Below, piece by piece: positions 45,430-53,306 of a stretch of DNA of 64,000 nt (position 1 is its first letter; every line of letters begins with the position of its first letter). The notes below the pieces were generated by a model. It was given only the letters and a program-made list of their open reading frames with translations. It was not told where the DNA came from and ran no database searches. The stretch comes from [Mycobacterium] vasticus. Lineage in GTDB: Bacteria > Actinomycetota > Actinomycetes > Mycobacteriales > Mycobacteriaceae. Location of the stretch: NCBI RefSeq assembly GCF_020181595.1, contig NZ_CP084028.1:223021-287020 (forward strand), written 5' to 3'. A program made the translations under genes and the position numbers.

Positions 45430-46101
45430 CTACCGGTGCGGCGGCAGGGTGATCACGGTCGGAATCTCGGGGACCTTCGGGATCGGCGGAATGGTGATCA
45501 CCGAGGGCAGCGACGGCAGACGGTGGTGGTGTTCCGGCGGCGCGCTGGGCGCCGGTGTTGCCGGGCCGGCGGGCGGTTTCGGCGCCGGTGCCTGCCCGGT
45601 CTGGTTGGGCGGCGCGGCGGTGGTGCTGCTGGTCGCGCTGGAGCTGCTGGTGGTGCTGGATGTGCTCGACGACGAGCTGGTGGTGCTCGACGTGCTCGAC
45701 GAGCTGCTGGCCGGACTGGTGCTGCCGCCACCGGGGCCGTGACTGGTCAGCTGGATGATGCCCCAGATCACCAGGGCGAGCATCACCGCGATCAGCCCGA
45801 CCCAGGCGATCAGCACCGGCTTGCGGCGGAACCAGGGCAGCGGCAGTTGCCCGACCGGATCGGTCGGGGTGTCCGTGGGCGGCTGTTCGAACTGCTGGTT
45901 GTAGGCGGCGTATTGGGTCGGCATGTCGGCGGGTCGGTAGCCGGGATTGCCCGGCCGGCCTGGGCCGGCGGGGCCGAACGGGGCCGGCGAGGGGCCGGGC
46001 TGCTGTGGACCGCTCTGGCGGTGCCGAATGGACTGGGTGGGGTCGCTGCTGGGGCCGCCGGGACCGCTGCCGGGACCCTCTGAAGATCCGAATCGCGCCA
46101 T
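45430..46101 (-). CDS. Single-pass membrane protein with Ser/Thr- and Pro-rich tail
   Basis: This 223-residue protein has a Gly/Pro-rich cytosolic section, one membrane helix at about residues 95-118 (VLIAWVGLIAVMLALVIWGII), a Ser/Thr block of about 40 residues, and a C-terminus with repeated IPxIPxVP-type segments ending VITLPPHR. The layout is like the genes at 25816 and 44361. No family function is known. It lies where the iniBAC operon is found in M. tuberculosis, but it does not resemble IniA or IniC, which are dynamin-like. Confidence 0.75.
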   Translation of the reverse strand: MARFGSSEGPGSGPGGPSSDPTQSIRHRQSGPQQPGPSPAPFGPAGPGRPGNPGYRPADMPTQYAAYNQQFEQPPTDTPTDPVGQLPLPWFRRKPVLIAWVGLIAVMLALVIWGIIQLTSHGPGGGSTSPASSSSSTSSTTSSSSSTSSTTSSSSATSSTTAAPPNQTGQAPAPKPPAGPATPAPSAPPEHHHRLPSLPSVITIPPIPKVPEIPTVITLPPHR

Positions 46102-46148
46102 TCCACCGAGAGTAACGGAAACCGCCCAACGATGAATGAACCCAGATG

Positions 46149-46715
46149 TCAGAACGTCTCGACGTTGTCGATGCTGACGAACATGCCGTGGCCGGTGCGG
46201 TCGTTGGTGAAGCGGGTGCCGTTGGTGTCAGCGGTGATTCGCCAGTCCAGCGCCTGATAGGCCTGGTAGTCGATGGTGACGACCGGGATATCGCCGAGGT
46301 TGCCGAGCACCCACTGCACGGTGCCGTCGGAGCTGACGCTGACGCCGTTGGCGTGCATGCCGTTCTTGAGTGGGCTGTTGGTGAACTCGGCCTCGCACTC
46401 GACCAGCCGCGCCGAGATCTGGCAGCGGGTTCGGCCGGATTTCGTCTCGATGAACACATAGCCGCTCTCGGTGGGGGGCAGCTGCTCGGCGTCGGACGGC
46501 TTGCGGGGAGTGGGGGGCTTGGTCGGGGAAGTGCTCGACGGCGGCGGTGGCGTGCTGGATCGGGGTGGCCGAAACGACGGCTCCGCCGGGCCGCCGCCCG
46601 GAACGGCGGTCGGGTGGCCGTCGACGGTCGAACTGCAGCCGGCCAGCAGCAGCACCGCAGCCAGCGTCAGCTGCGCGCCGAGCCTCCTCGGTGTTATCTG
46701 ATCCGACAACCCCAC
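46149..46715 (-). CDS. lpqJ: Lipoprotein LpqJ-like
   Basis: This 188-residue lipoprotein has a signal with lipobox LLAGC near residue 25 (AAVLLLAGCSSTVDG), a Pro/Ser/Thr linker and a C-terminal domain of about 110 residues beginning ESGYVFIETKSGRTRCQIS. The two Cys in RCQIS and VECEAEF may form a disulfide bond. The GTG at 46715 was chosen because it gives a short n-region; TTG 46709 is possible. Length and position before ansP2 fit LpqJ (Rv0344c, 186 aa). Function unknown. Confidence 0.8.
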   Translation of the reverse strand: MGLSDQITPRRLGAQLTLAAVLLLAGCSSTVDGHPTAVPGGGPAEPSFRPPRSSTPPPPSSTSPTKPPTPRKPSDAEQLPPTESGYVFIETKSGRTRCQISARLVECEAEFTNSPLKNGMHANGVSVSSDGTVQWVLGNLGDIPVVTIDYQAYQALDWRITADTNGTRFTNDRTGHGMFVSIDNVETF

Positions 46716-46824
46716 CTGATCCCCCGCCGATATTGGTTGACGCCAAGGGTACGCACGTTGTGACGCGAGTGGCTGCGGTGACGCGCGCGTCGGCGCCAAT
46801 AGGCAGGCGTCGGTCAGGAGACGG

Positions 46825-47007
46825 TCAGGAAAGGTCCCGGAACACCAAGGCGAAGCCTGCGCCGGCCATGATGGCGGCAAGTCCGTAGCCGAGCGCCGAC
46901 CACCATCCGGCGTGCAGGTAGGCGGTGATCGCCACTACCGCGATAGCGCAGAAGATCAACGCCATTCCGTACAGCGGCGGCTTGGCGGCATATCTGTTGC
47001 GGGCCAT
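46825..47007 (-). CDS. Small two-helix membrane protein downstream of ansP2
   Basis: This 60-residue protein has two membrane helices, YGMALIFCAIAVVAITAYL and ALGYGLAAIMAGAGFALVF. It starts 14 bases after the permease gene stop, with AGAAGG upstream, so it is probably co-transcribed and may be an accessory peptide of the transporter, which is inference. Confidence 0.65.
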   Translation of the reverse strand: MARNRYAAKPPLYGMALIFCAIAVVAITAYLHAGWWSALGYGLAAIMAGAGFALVFRDLS

Positions 47008-47021
47008 GTCTTTTCGGCCTT

Positions 47022-48506
47022 CTACTCGTCGGGTTCCGCCTGTGCTGACACAGCGGTTGATTGCTCGGGATCAGCCAGAATGGGCGGCGCGGCCGCGGCG
47101 GCGACCCGCCCGCGTGCCAGGAACCAGCCGATGATCAGTGCCGGCGCGCCGATAAGCACCGCGGCCCGGATCCAGGTGCCGTACTCGGGGTCGAACAGCA
47201 TCAGGACCACCACGGCGGCCAGGAACGTCAAAGTGGCGTATCCGCTGTAGGGGGCCAGCGGCATCTGGAACCCGGGCCGGCGCAGTTGCCCGGTCTTGGT
47301 CAGGTGGAAGAACCGCAGTTGGCAGGCCACGATCGTGGACCACGCGGCCACCACTCCCAGGGCGGCGATGTTGAGCACGATTTCGAAGGCGTGCTCCGGT
47401 ATCACCGCATTGAGCGCCACCCCGAACAGGCCGATCCCTCCGGTCAGCAGAATCCCGCCGTAGGGCACACCGTTTCGCGACAACGGTGCGGTGAATTTCG
47501 GCCCGCTGCCGTTGACCGCCATCGACCGCAGAATCCGGCCAGTGGAGTACAGCCCGGCGTTGAGGCTGGAGAACGCCGCGGTCAGCACCACCAGGTTCAT
47601 CAGGCCGCCGGCCCCGGTGAAACCGATCTTGGAGAAGAACGTCACGAACGGGCTCTCGCCGTGCCGGTAGGCGGTGTAGGGCAGCAGCAGCGCCAGCAGT
47701 ACTACCGACCCGATGTAGAAGACGGCGATGCGGGCCACCACGGAGTTGATCGCGCGCGGCATGATCTTCTCCGGCTCGGCGGTCTCCCCCGCCGCGGTGC
47801 CGACCAGTTCGACTGCGGCGTAGGAGAACACCACGCCCGAGGTGACCAGCACCAGCGGCAGAATCCCGGTCGGCAGGAAACCGCCGTTCTCACCCCACAG
47901 GTGCAGGCCGGTGTCCTGGCCGTCGACCTGGAAGCGCCCACCGAGAAAGATCGTCCCGATGACCAGGAACGTCATCAGCGCAACCACTTTGATCAGTGCC
48001 GCCCAGAACTCCAACTCGCCGAAGAGCTTCACCGAGATCAGGTTCATCGCCACCACCGCCACCAGAGCGGTCAGCGCCAATGTCCACTGTGGAAACATGC
48101 GGAACGCGCCCCAATAGTGGAAGTAGGTCGCGATCGCGGTGGTGTCCACGATGCCGGTCATCGACCAGTTCAGGAAGTACAGCCAGCCCGCGACGAAAGC
48201 TGTTTTCTCTCCGAAGAATTCCCGCGCGTACGACACGAACGACCCCGACGCCGGACGGTGCAGCACCAGTTCGCCCAGTGCCCGCAGGATGAAGAACACG
48301 AAGACGCCGCAGATCCCGTAGACCAGAAACAGGGCGGGTCCGGCCTCATGGAGTCGCCGTCCGGCTCCCAGGAACAGCCCGGTTCCGATCGCCCCGCCGA
48401 TCGCGATCATCTGCACCTGTCGGGGGGACAGCCCCTTGTGGTAGCCCTCGTCTTCGCGGGCCAGTGCGGCCGGGGAGGTCAGGTGACGGTCGGGGGCTTG
48501 GGACAT
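47022..48506 (-). CDS. ansP2: Amino-acid permease, AnsP2-like (APC family)
   Basis: This 494-residue, 12-helix APC-family permease has the N-terminal [25 protein letters not shown] motif (in two parts near residues 27-51) and the [21 protein letters not shown] segment. It corresponds by position and family to AnsP2 (Rv0346c), a proton-coupled asparagine transporter in M. tuberculosis. The ATG at 48506 ([12 protein letters not shown]) was chosen; the upstream extension is basic and atypical. Other amino acids cannot be excluded as substrates. Confidence 0.88.
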   Translation of the reverse strand: MSQAPDRHLTSPAALAREDEGYHKGLSPRQVQMIAIGGAIGTGLFLGAGRRLHEAGPALFLVYGICGVFVFFILRALGELVLHRPASGSFVSYAREFFGEKTAFVAGWLYFLNWSMTGIVDTTAIATYFHYWGAFRMFPQWTLALTALVAVVAMNLISVKLFGELEFWAALIKVVALMTFLVIGTIFLGGRFQVDGQDTGLHLWGENGGFLPTGILPLVLVTSGVVFSYAAVELVGTAAGETAEPEKIMPRAINSVVARIAVFYIGSVVLLALLLPYTAYRHGESPFVTFFSKIGFTGAGGLMNLVVLTAAFSSLNAGLYSTGRILRSMAVNGSGPKFTAPLSRNGVPYGGILLTGGIGLFGVALNAVIPEHAFEIVLNIAALGVVAAWSTIVACQLRFFHLTKTGQLRRPGFQMPLAPYSGYATLTFLAAVVVLMLFDPEYGTWIRAAVLIGAPALIIGWFLARGRVAAAAAPPILADPEQSTAVSAQAEPDE

Positions 48507-48582
48507 CGGTGCAGGGTAACGCACCGGGAGAACGACGGCGGGTTTGAGCGGTATGGCTGCCGGGGCGGAAACGGCGGACGGC

Positions 48583-49062
48583 TCAGGTGGTGCCCGGCCC
48601 GACCGCTTCTGCGCCGAGTTCGTCGGGCGGGACCCGGTGGCCATCGGTGCAACGGATCTCGACCGCTGCGTCGGCCCCGCACCCCAGATGTGTCAGGCGA
48701 AGGCGCCCGCGGTTGGGCAGGTGGCGTTTCCCCCACTGAAACATCGCCCACACCACCGGCATGAAATCGATACCGGCCTCCGTCAGGACGTATTCGTCGC
48801 GGCTGCGCTTGCCGGGCTCACGGTAGGGCCGGCGGGCCAGTAGGCCCAGGTCGACGAGTTCGGTGAGCCGTGTCGCGGTGGCGGCCTTGGTGATGCCAAC
48901 GCGGTGCACGAAGTCGTCGAACCTGGTGGTGCCGTAGTAGGCCTCGCGCATGACCAGCATCGCGGACTTGGTGCCCACGACGGCCATGGTTTTTTCGACC
49001 GGACACTCACCGATTGCCGACCAGGCGTCGCGGTCGACAAGTGGGCCCTGCAGAAATGCCAT
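48583..49062 (-). CDS. HxlR-family winged-helix regulator
   Basis: This 159-residue regulator has the HxlR pattern: [49 protein letters not shown] and the beta-wing [10 protein letters not shown], followed by an unusual C-terminal part of about 50 residues with two Cys residues ([17 protein letters not shown]). HxlR proteins often sense aldehydes, quinones or other electrophiles through Cys. Cys19 in GECPVEK is in the position used for redox sensing in some members. It is divergent from the thiolase operon and probably controls it. Confidence 0.88.
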   Translation of the reverse strand: MAFLQGPLVDRDAWSAIGECPVEKTMAVVGTKSAMLVMREAYYGTTRFDDFVHRVGITKAATATRLTELVDLGLLARRPYREPGKRSRDEYVLTEAGIDFMPVVWAMFQWGKRHLPNRGRLRLTHLGCGADAAVEIRCTDGHRVPPDELGAEAVGPGTT

Positions 49063-49083
49063 TCCAGCCTCCTCGTCTCTGGG

Positions 49084-49112
49084 TTGACTCTACTATACTC
49101 AGAGTGTATAGC
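49084..49112 (+). promoter_or_regulatory. Promoter with embedded HxlR-type operator
   Basis: A TTGACT -35 (49084-49089) and TATAGC -10 (49107-49112) are separated by 17 bases. The inverted repeat CTATAC-N7-GTATAG (49093-49111) lies between them and covers the -10, so a bound regulator would block RNA polymerase. GTATAG recurs at 49116-49121. The region sits between the divergent HxlR and thiolase genes. Confidence 0.7.
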
Positions 49113-49155
49113 TGGGTATAGAAAACAATACTCAGTACGTGGTGAGGAAATTGAG

Positions 49156-50343
49156 ATGAGCGGATATCACGATCGCGACGCCGTCATCGTCGGCGCCGTG
49201 CGCTCCCCGGTCGGCAAGGGCAAGCCCGGTGGTGCGCTGCACGACGTTCTGCCCGCAGACCTGCTCGCACACAGCCTGGGCGAGCTGGTCCGGCGCGCCG
49301 GGATCGACCCGGTCCACATCGACGACGTCATCGCCGGTGCCGTCACCCAGGTGGGCGATCAAGCCGCCAATATCGGGCGTAATGCGCTGCTGGGAGCCGG
49401 GTTCCCGGATTCGGTCCCCGGCACCACGATTGATCGGCAGTGTGGCAGTAGCCAGCAGGCGATCAGTTTCGCGGCCCAGGGCGTCGTGGCCGGCGCCTAC
49501 GACGTTGTCATCGCGGCCGGGGTCGAGTCGATGAGCCGTGTCCCGATGGGCGCGTCGATCCTGCCCGGCAGCAACCCATTCGGCGACGCGATGGCTCGAC
49601 GTTATCCGGAAGGTCTGGTGCCGCAGGGCATCAGTGCCGAGCTGATCGCCGCTCGGTGGGGGTTTTCCCGGGCCGAACTCGACGAGTTCTCAGCCAGCAG
49701 TCACGAGAAGGCGGCGGCAGCCACCAAGGACGGGCTCTTCGACGATGAACTCGCTCCGCTCGCCGGGCTCGCGAGCGACGAGATCATCCGACCCGGAACC
49801 ACCGTCGAGACCCTGGCGGTGCTGCGGCCGGCGTTCTACGACGAGGCGATGCAAGCGCGTTTCCCGCAGATCAAGTGGGAGATCACCGCTGGAAACTCGT
49901 CGCCGCTGTCCGATGGCAGTGCGGCCGTACTGATCACCAGTGGCAGGGCCGCGAGAAAAATGGGTCTGCGACCGCTCGCGCGGATCCACACCAGCACGGT
50001 CGTCGGATCAGATCCGCTGTACATGCTCACAGGAGTCATTCCGGCCACCGAAAAGGTGCTACGGCGTGCCGGGCTGGCGTTGGCCGACATCGACCTGTTC
50101 GAGGTCAATGAGGCGTTTGCCCCGGTGGTGCTGGCCTGGGCGAAGGAGACCGGCGCAGACCTGGCCAAGACGAACGTCAACGGCGGTGCCATCGCGATCG
50201 GTCATCCGTTGGGTGCCAGCGGCGCACGCCTCACGACAACCCTGGTCAACGCGTTGCGGCACAACGGAAAACGGTTCGGACTGCAGACCATGTGCGAGGG
50301 CGGCGGAATGGCCAACGCCACCATCATCGAACGTCTCGACTAG
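49156..50343 (+). CDS. Acetyl-CoA acetyltransferase (thiolase)
   Basis: This 395-residue thiolase has the active-site Cys96 in DRQCGSSQQA, His350 in AIGHPLGASGAR and Cys380 in CEGGGMANA. These residues cleave or form beta-ketoacyl-CoA. The substrate is not readable. It is the first gene of a four-gene unit; nitrilase starts 16 bases after its stop. The ATG follows GGTGAGGAAATTGAG, a usable ribosome-binding sequence. Its presence with a nitrilase suggests degradation of an organic substrate to acyl-CoA, which is inference. Confidence 0.93.
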   Translation: MSGYHDRDAVIVGAVRSPVGKGKPGGALHDVLPADLLAHSLGELVRRAGIDPVHIDDVIAGAVTQVGDQAANIGRNALLGAGFPDSVPGTTIDRQCGSSQQAISFAAQGVVAGAYDVVIAAGVESMSRVPMGASILPGSNPFGDAMARRYPEGLVPQGISAELIAARWGFSRAELDEFSASSHEKAAAATKDGLFDDELAPLAGLASDEIIRPGTTVETLAVLRPAFYDEAMQARFPQIKWEITAGNSSPLSDGSAAVLITSGRAARKMGLRPLARIHTSTVVGSDPLYMLTGVIPATEKVLRRAGLALADIDLFEVNEAFAPVVLAWAKETGADLAKTNVNGGAIAIGHPLGASGARLTTTLVNALRHNGKRFGLQTMCEGGGMANATIIERLD

Positions 50344-50358
50344 AGAAGGAAGCCGACA

Positions 50359-51336
50359 ATGAATGCAGTTCGAGCTGCCGCCGTGCAGATCAGCCCGGTG
50401 CTGTACAGCCGGGAAGGAACCGTCGAGCGGGTCGTCGCCAAGATCGAGCAGCTGTCGCGCGAGGGCGTGCAGTTCGCGACCTTTCCGGAGACCGTCATCC
50501 CCTACTACCCCTACTTCTCGTTCGTGCAGCGTCCGTACGAGATGCGGGCGCAGCACCTCAAGCTGATGGAACAGGCCGTGACCATCCCGTCGCCAGAAGT
50601 CGACGCGATAGGTGCTGCGGCCCGGCAGGCCCAGATGGTGGTTTCCATCGGTGTCACCGAACGCGACGGCGGGTCGCTGTACAACACCCAGCTGCTCTTC
50701 GACGCCGACGGCAGCCTGCTGCAACGCCGGCGCAAGGTGATGCCGACCTACCACGAACGGATGATCTGGGGGCAGGGCGACGGCAGTGGGCTGCGTGTCG
50801 TCGACAGCACGGTCGGGCGGATCGGGCAACTGGCCTGCTGGGAGCATTACATCCCATTGGCGCGCTACGCCCTGATCGCCGATGGCGAGCAGATCCACGC
50901 GGGCATGTGGCCCGGGTCGTTCGCCGGCGACCTGTTCGCGCAGCAGACCGAGATAAGCGTGCGCAACCACGCACTGGAGTCGGCCACCTTCGTGGTGAAT
51001 GCCACCGCCTGGTTGAACGCCGACCAGCAGGCGCAGATCATGGCCGACACCGGGTGCGCGATCGGCCCCATCTCGGGCGGGTGCTTCACCGCGATCGTCT
51101 CCCCGCACGGCGAACTGCTCGGCGACCCATTGCGTTTCGGCGAGGGTGAGGTGATCGCGGACCTTGACTTCTCGTTGATCGATGCCCGCAAGTCTCAGAT
51201 GGACGCCGCTGGCCACTACAGCCGCCCGGACCTGCTGAGCCTGCTGGTGGACCGCACCCCGCGGGCACATGTCCGTGACCGTTCCGAAGGGCCGACGGCC
51301 ATCGATGTCGAGGAGCCGGACTATGTCGCAGTCTGA
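50359..51336 (+). CDS. Nitrilase (carbon-nitrogen hydrolase)
   Basis: This 325-residue nitrilase has the complete catalytic triad: Glu44 in FPETV, Lys126 in [12 protein letters not shown] and Cys160 in [10 protein letters not shown]. The segment [17 protein letters not shown] is typical of true nitrilases (Nit6803-type) and not of amidases. It turns a nitrile into a carboxylic acid and ammonia. It is second in the HxlR-linked operon. The known Nit1C cluster has other partners, such as a radical SAM protein, a GNAT and a glycosyltransferase, and these are absent here. Confidence 0.92.
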   Translation: MNAVRAAAVQISPVLYSREGTVERVVAKIEQLSREGVQFATFPETVIPYYPYFSFVQRPYEMRAQHLKLMEQAVTIPSPEVDAIGAAARQAQMVVSIGVTERDGGSLYNTQLLFDADGSLLQRRRKVMPTYHERMIWGQGDGSGLRVVDSTVGRIGQLACWEHYIPLARYALIADGEQIHAGMWPGSFAGDLFAQQTEISVRNHALESATFVVNATAWLNADQQAQIMADTGCAIGPISGGCFTAIVSPHGELLGDPLRFGEGEVIADLDFSLIDARKSQMDAAGHYSRPDLLSLLVDRTPRAHVRDRSEGPTAIDVEEPDYVAV

Positions 51337-51826
51337 TCCGCTCGAGATCCCCTTCGGCGGAGTCCGGGTGCGATACGAGAGTGCCAAGAGCTACGACGAG
51401 CTGGTTGCCGCGCTGCTCGCCGACGTCGGCGAGCAGCCGGTTCCGGTCGATGATTTCCCGAAGGATTTCGATACCTGGGAGTCCTATCGTTCCCAGGTCG
51501 AAACCCACGTCGGTGCAAGCGGATTCATGTTGTTCACGACGTTCGACCATGGCGGGTGGATCGCGAAAGCCGGCATCGATCGGAAGGTGTTGCGGGTCAT
51601 CATCGGCAACCCGCTGATCGCGATCACGATGTTGCGCCACGACGTGACCGCGGGCCTGTTCGCGCCGGTGGAGTTGCTGCTGGTCGGTGAGCACCACGGT
51701 GGCAGCAGTCTGACCTACGTCAAGCCGTCGTCGCTGATGGTGGTGGACGACAACCCGGCGCTGTCGGTGGCCGCCGAACAACTCGACGTCAAACTGGCCG
51801 CGCTGGCTGCGAAGGTCACGGCATGA
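51323..51826 (+). CDS. DUF302 protein
   Basis: This 167-residue protein ends in a DUF302-like domain ([30 protein letters not shown], residues about 110-140). DUF302 proteins are small proteins of unknown role that sit beside many redox or electrophile-response genes. The start lies 14 bases inside the nitrilase gene, and the stop overlaps the epimerase start by four bases, so it is translationally coupled to both. Confidence 0.8.
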   Translation: MSQSDPLEIPFGGVRVRYESAKSYDELVAALLADVGEQPVPVDDFPKDFDTWESYRSQVETHVGASGFMLFTTFDHGGWIAKAGIDRKVLRVIIGNPLIAITMLRHDVTAGLFAPVELLLVGEHHGGSSLTYVKPSSLMVVDDNPALSVAAEQLDVKLAALAAKVTA

Positions 51827-52413
51827 CGGTGCGCATATTCGTCGCAGGCGCTTCGGGTGTCATCGGCGTTCGTCTGGTGCCCATGCTCGTCGCTGCCGGC
51901 CACACCGTCGGCGCCATGACGAGATCGGCCGAGAAGGCCGATCGGCTCGCTCAACTGGGGGCGCAACCGATCGTCTGCGACGTCTTCGATCGTCCTGCGC
52001 TGACCCGGGCCGTTCGTTCGTTTGCACCTGGCGTGCTGTTGCACGAGCTGACAGATCTACCCGACGATCTGGTGGACCTGCCCGAGGAGTCGTTACTCAA
52101 TGCCCGAATACGGGCGGAGGGCACCCGCAATCTCCTCGACGCGGTGGACCCGTCGAAACCGGCGAGGGTCATTGCCCAAAGCGTCGCGTGGACGATGCGC
52201 CCTGGTCCGGAGGCCGACGCGGTGGCCGCTCTCGAGGACGCCGTGCTCGCGGTGGGAGGTGTGGTTCTGCGTTACGGGCTGTTCTACGGGCCCGGTACCT
52301 ACTACCAGCGGGAACTTCCGTCGGCGCCACGCGTGCATATCAACACTGCCGCGGCACGCACCGTGGAAGCCCTCGACGCGCACCCGGGCATCGTGACGGT
52401 CATTGACACTTGA
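51823..52413 (+). CDS. NAD-dependent epimerase/dehydratase-like protein (short)
   Basis: This 196-residue Rossmann-fold protein starts [19 protein letters not shown] with the nucleotide-binding GASGVIG motif. It contains RVIAQSVAWTMRP and VVLRYGLFYGPGTYY, where the Tyr would be expected in the catalytic region, but the usual YxxxK is not clear. It is short for the extended SDR family (about 300) and may be a truncated or atypical oxidoreductase. It is the last gene of the cassette. Confidence 0.8.
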   Translation: MTVRIFVAGASGVIGVRLVPMLVAAGHTVGAMTRSAEKADRLAQLGAQPIVCDVFDRPALTRAVRSFAPGVLLHELTDLPDDLVDLPEESLLNARIRAEGTRNLLDAVDPSKPARVIAQSVAWTMRPGPEADAVAALEDAVLAVGGVVLRYGLFYGPGTYYQRELPSAPRVHINTAAARTVEALDAHPGIVTVIDT

Positions 52414-52444
52414 CCTGCGCGCGGCGGGGTCGCTCGGTCATTCA

Positions 52445-52484
52445 ATTGCATTTATTGCAATAGCCGCATATTTTATCGTATATC
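52445..52484 (+). promoter_or_regulatory. AT-rich promoter and inverted repeat before the ICMT-like gene
   Basis: ATTGCA-N5-TGCAAT (52445-52461) is an inverted repeat. TTGCAA at 52455-52460 and TATATC at 52479-52484, 18 bases apart, could be a promoter. The 50 bases here are strikingly AT-rich against GC-rich neighbours. Together they suggest a regulated promoter for the gene starting at 52551. Confidence 0.45.
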
Positions 52485-52550
52485 GGGGTGGCCGCACCGG
52501 CATCCGGCCGACGGTCGCCGCGCTACCCCCGACGGAAGGGCGTCGCGACC

Positions 52551-53156
52551 ATGGCCGCCACCGCAATCGCGCTCTATGTAAGCTTCGCCGCTCTCGGCTT
52601 CGGCTGGCGCAGCTGGCTGCAGTACCGCCGCACCGGAAGCTCCGGATTCCGCGGCGTCAGCGGCGAGCTCGGGTCAGTGGAATGGCTGGCGGGTGTCGGA
52701 TTCGTGGTCTCGATCATCGCCGGCTTCGCGGCCCCGGTGTTGCAGCTGGTCGGTGCGGTCTCGCCGATCCCGGTGCTGAACATGCCGTGGTTGCAGGCGA
52801 TCGGCACGGTCGTGGCCGTCGCCGGCATCGCGGCAACCCTGTACAGCCAGCGCGACATGGGCGAGTCCTGGCGCATCGGCGTCGACGTCGGCGAGACCAC
52901 CACCCTGGTCCGTCACGGCGTGTTCGCGCTGGTGCGCAACCCGATCTACACCGCCATGCTGGCCTTCGCCGCCGGCATCACCCTCATGGCACCGAACCCC
53001 CTTGCCCTGGTCGCATTCGCTGTGCTGCTGGCCACGATCGAACTACAGGTCCGCGTGGTCGAAGAGCCTTACCTGGCCCGTGTCCACGGCGATGCCTACC
53101 GGGACTACTGCCGCGCAACTGGTCGTTTTCTGCCCGCCGTCGGCCGCGCCCGCTGA
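52551..53156 (+). CDS. Isoprenylcysteine methyltransferase-like membrane protein
   Basis: This 201-residue integral membrane protein has about five membrane helices and the ICMT/phospholipid methyltransferase signature VRHGVFALVRNPIYTAML near residue 113, followed by VEEPYLARVHGDAYRDYC near residue 170. In bacteria these proteins are thought to methylate membrane or lipid substrates, or to act on unknown small molecules. The ATG at 52551 is preferred because it begins at a membrane helix. It is not clearly part of the preceding operon. Confidence 0.8.
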   Translation: MAATAIALYVSFAALGFGWRSWLQYRRTGSSGFRGVSGELGSVEWLAGVGFVVSIIAGFAAPVLQLVGAVSPIPVLNMPWLQAIGTVVAVAGIAATLYSQRDMGESWRIGVDVGETTTLVRHGVFALVRNPIYTAMLAFAAGITLMAPNPLALVAFAVLLATIELQVRVVEEPYLARVHGDAYRDYCRATGRFLPAVGRAR

Positions 53157-53227
53157 GCAGGCACTTACCGCCCCTGGTCAACCAGTGGCTCCAGCCCGTT
53201 GCCGATGAGATTCACCGGCTCGGACCC

Positions 53228-53262
53228 TTGACTTTTCTATCACTAAAAGCGTTAAGTTTTAG
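53228..53262 (+). promoter_or_regulatory. Promoter with CTAAAA/TTTTAG inverted repeat before PGRS-like gene
   Basis: TTGACT at 53228-53233 and TTAAGT at 53252-53257 form a possible promoter with 18-base spacing. CTAAAA (53243-53248) and TTTTAG (53257-53262) make an inverted repeat overlapping the -10. The AT-rich content contrasts with the surrounding coding DNA. Confidence 0.45.
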
Positions 53263-53306
53263 AAGTTCAGGTATTTCTGGCTTCTAACTCAGTAACGAGG
53301 GATCGC

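Noticed and set aside
45430..46101. Ser/Thr-rich gene considered as IniB or part of iniBAC
   Set aside because: IniB is Gly/Ala-rich, and IniA and IniC are dynamin-like GTPases; this protein has one membrane helix and no GTPase motif.
50359..51336. Nitrilase considered as part of a Nit1C cluster
   Set aside because: Radical SAM, GNAT, AIR synthase-like and glycosyltransferase neighbours of Nit1C are missing. The neighbours are thiolase, DUF302 and epimerase.
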